This document shows, one piece after another, positions 15,779-16,719 of a stretch of DNA of 16,719 bases (within the stretch, counting starts at the first letter, position 1; each line of letters begins with the position of its first letter). The DNA lies in NCBI GenBank assembly GCA_031552335.1, contig JAVBMQ010000215.1, positions 1 through 16,719 on the forward strand, given 5' to 3'. The notes beneath the pieces were generated by a model. It saw only the letters and a program-made list of their open reading frames with translations, was not told the origin of the DNA and searched no databases. The translations under genes were made by a program, and so were the position numbers. This DNA comes from JAISFI01 sp031552335. Lineage in GTDB: Bacteria > Bacteroidota > Bacteroidia > Bacteroidales > Azobacteroidaceae.

Positions 15779-16093
15779 TTAAGCCTCTCCTATAGGCCCC
15801 AGGATGGGAGGAACCATAAAACCCGGTTGACCTTGTAAGTTAACAGGTCCGAATTGAGCCTCATACTTATTAATATTATCTGTCAAAGCAGCCAACAAAC
15901 GCTTGGCATGTTCGGGGGTAAGGATAATACGTGATTTTACCTTCGCTTTAGGCACATTTGGAACCACACGTATAAAATCTATTACAAATTCAGAAGACGA
16001 ATGTGCAATAATTGCCAGATTGGAATAAGTTCCCTGGGCTACATCATCAGTCAATTCAATTTGTATTCCTCCTTCTTGTTCTTTTTTTTCCAT
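15779..16093 (-). CDS. DUF3467 protein
   Basis: A 104-residue soluble protein with no signal peptide. It starts with an acidic/lysine stretch (MEKKEQEGGIQIELTDDVAQG), then YSNLAIIAHSSSEFVIDFIRVVPNVPKAKVKSRIILTPEHAKRLLAALTDNI, the whole-domain signature of DUF3467. The second half ends in a proline/glycine-rich tail (MVPPILGPIGEA). The family has no established function; the PEHAKRLL element is its most conserved part. In this window it is immediately downstream of rpoC on the same strand (118-bp gap with a hairpin), a position I recall as common in Bacteroidota, suggesting a link to transcription or simply conserved order. The next gene, a peptidase, begins 20 bp further on. Confidence 0.88.
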   Translation of the reverse strand: MEKKEQEGGIQIELTDDVAQGTYSNLAIIAHSSSEFVIDFIRVVPNVPKAKVKSRIILTPEHAKRLLAALTDNINKYEAQFGPVNLQGQPGFMVPPILGPIGEA

Positions 16094-16111
16094 AAAATTT
16101 TATTTAAACCC

Positions 16112-16142
16112 AAAGAGGCTACATTAAAAACGCAGCCTCTTT
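16112..16142 (-). terminator. Hairpin between rpoC and the DUF3467 gene
   Basis: AAAGAGGCT (16112-16120) and AGCCTCTTT (16134-16142) form a 9-bp stem with a 13-base loop. On the minus strand it follows the rpoC stop by about 70 bp. The bases after it are GGGTTTAAATAAAATTTT, T-rich but not a clean U-run, so it is better read as a partial terminator or an mRNA-stabilising/attenuating hairpin. Confidence 0.55.
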
Positions 16143-16211
16143 AGTCATTATTAATATTTTTCAGGAGTATTCCTTCAGGCTCGCCTTAAAAGTTATCCTG
16201 ATATTTTTACA

Positions 16212-16719
16212 TCAATCTTCATCGCGATCATGCATATCGGCATAGGCCCTGCGATTCGTTTGAATTTTTTCAAATTCATCTCTCGGACCAACAATCAACT
16301 TCTCATATTCACGCAATCCGGTACCTGCAGGAATCAAGTGACCACAAATCACATTTTCCTTCATACCTTCCAGGCGATCTATTTTTCCGTTGATAGCTGC
16401 TTCGTTCAAGACCTTTGTTGTTTCCTGGAATGATGCAGCCGACATAAAGCTGGTTGTCTGCAATGCTGCACGTGTGATACCTTGCAAAATCTGGTTAGCC
16501 GTTGCAGGAATAGCATCCCTCACTTCTACCAATTTCATATCACGACGTTTCAAGGCGCTGTTTTCGTCTCTCAACTTACGGGCTGTAACAATCTGACCGG
16601 GTTTCAGGTTGGGAGAATCTCCAGCCTCCGTAACAACTTTCTTGCCCCAGATACCGTCATTTTCCTCCATAACAACCTGTTTGTCAATCACTTGCTGTTC
16701 AAGAAAACGAGTATCACCG
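16212..16719 (-). CDS. rpoC: RNA polymerase beta' subunit, C-terminal fragment
   Basis: The frame is open from the window edge to a TGA at 16212, giving 169 codons of the C-terminal end; the true start lies beyond the right edge. The peptide begins GDTRFLEQQVIDKQVV and contains ENDGIWGKKVVTEAGDSPNLKPGQIVTARKLRDENSALKRRD, ILQGITRAALQTTSFMSAASFQETTKVLNEAAINGK and MKENVICGHLIPAGTGLREY. These are invariant-type beta' segments near the bridge/jaw and C-terminal clamp side of the catalytic subunit. The acidic tail (DMHDRDED) is a normal ending. No internal stop or frameshift is seen. The GTG at 16691 inside the frame encodes valine and is not a start. Confidence 0.97.
   Translation of the reverse strand, partial: GDTRFLEQQVIDKQVVMEENDGIWGKKVVTEAGDSPNLKPGQIVTARKLRDENSALKRRDMKLVEVRDAIPATANQILQGITRAALQTTSFMSAASFQETTKVLNEAAINGKIDRLEGMKENVICGHLIPAGTGLREYEKLIVGPRDEFEKIQTNRRAYADMHDRDED

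Noticed and set aside
16212..16691. Complete 159-residue gene starting at GTG 16691
   Set aside because: The frame continues upstream with RpoC sequence to the window edge; the GTG is an internal valine codon.

Overview
The window looks like a chromosomal segment from an AT-rich, gut-type member of the Bacteroidota, most likely order Bacteroidales. I infer this from the RpoC C-terminus followed directly by a DUF3467 gene, the pgpH / gltX / waaA neighbourhood, FtsX-type ABC permeases paired with TolC and HlyD proteins, an ECF sigma operon whose anti-sigma candidate has no zinc-finger cysteines, start codons without Shine-Dalgarno sequences, and promoter-like TAnnTTTG boxes. The genus cannot be settled from the sequence alone. 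The 13 complete or nearly complete genes and two edge-truncated genes leave no gene-free stretch longer than about 240 bases. No tRNA, rRNA, CRISPR array, insertion sequence or prophage gene was seen.

Positions 1-5704 hold a regulated export locus. Leftwards run a TolC-family outer-membrane channel, an HlyD/MacA-type periplasmic adaptor and the first 34 codons of an FtsX/MacB-type ABC permease, which continues outside the window. Rightwards and divergent run an NtrC-type response regulator (receiver, AAA+, Fis helix-turn-helix) and an overlapping membrane histidine kinase. The 164-bp divergent spacer carries two near-identical 14-bp dyads of consensus GTGCWWTTTCRCAC, exactly 21 bp apart centre to centre. 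They look like the regulator's enhancer sites and are the most interesting regulatory signal here.

Positions 5693-10585 are housekeeping: a PgpH-type seven-transmembrane HD phosphodiesterase (minus strand, its end overlapping the kinase end by 12 bp), then divergent gltX (glutamyl-tRNA synthetase) and waaA (Kdo transferase). Downstream of waaA lies a perfect 42-bp inverted repeat built from repeated CGAAT units.

Positions 10820-13490 look like one operon: an ECF sigma factor, an overlapping single-pass membrane protein that is probably its anti-sigma factor, a small secreted protein of unknown function, and an unusual secreted protein that joins a beta-sandwich-like N-terminal domain to an outer-membrane beta-barrel. 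It plausibly forms a cell-envelope sensing module of undescribed output. A bidirectional terminator follows.

Positions 13656-16719 read leftwards: the C-terminus of rpoC, a DUF3467 gene behind a hairpin, and a lipoprotein M3-family metallopeptidase.
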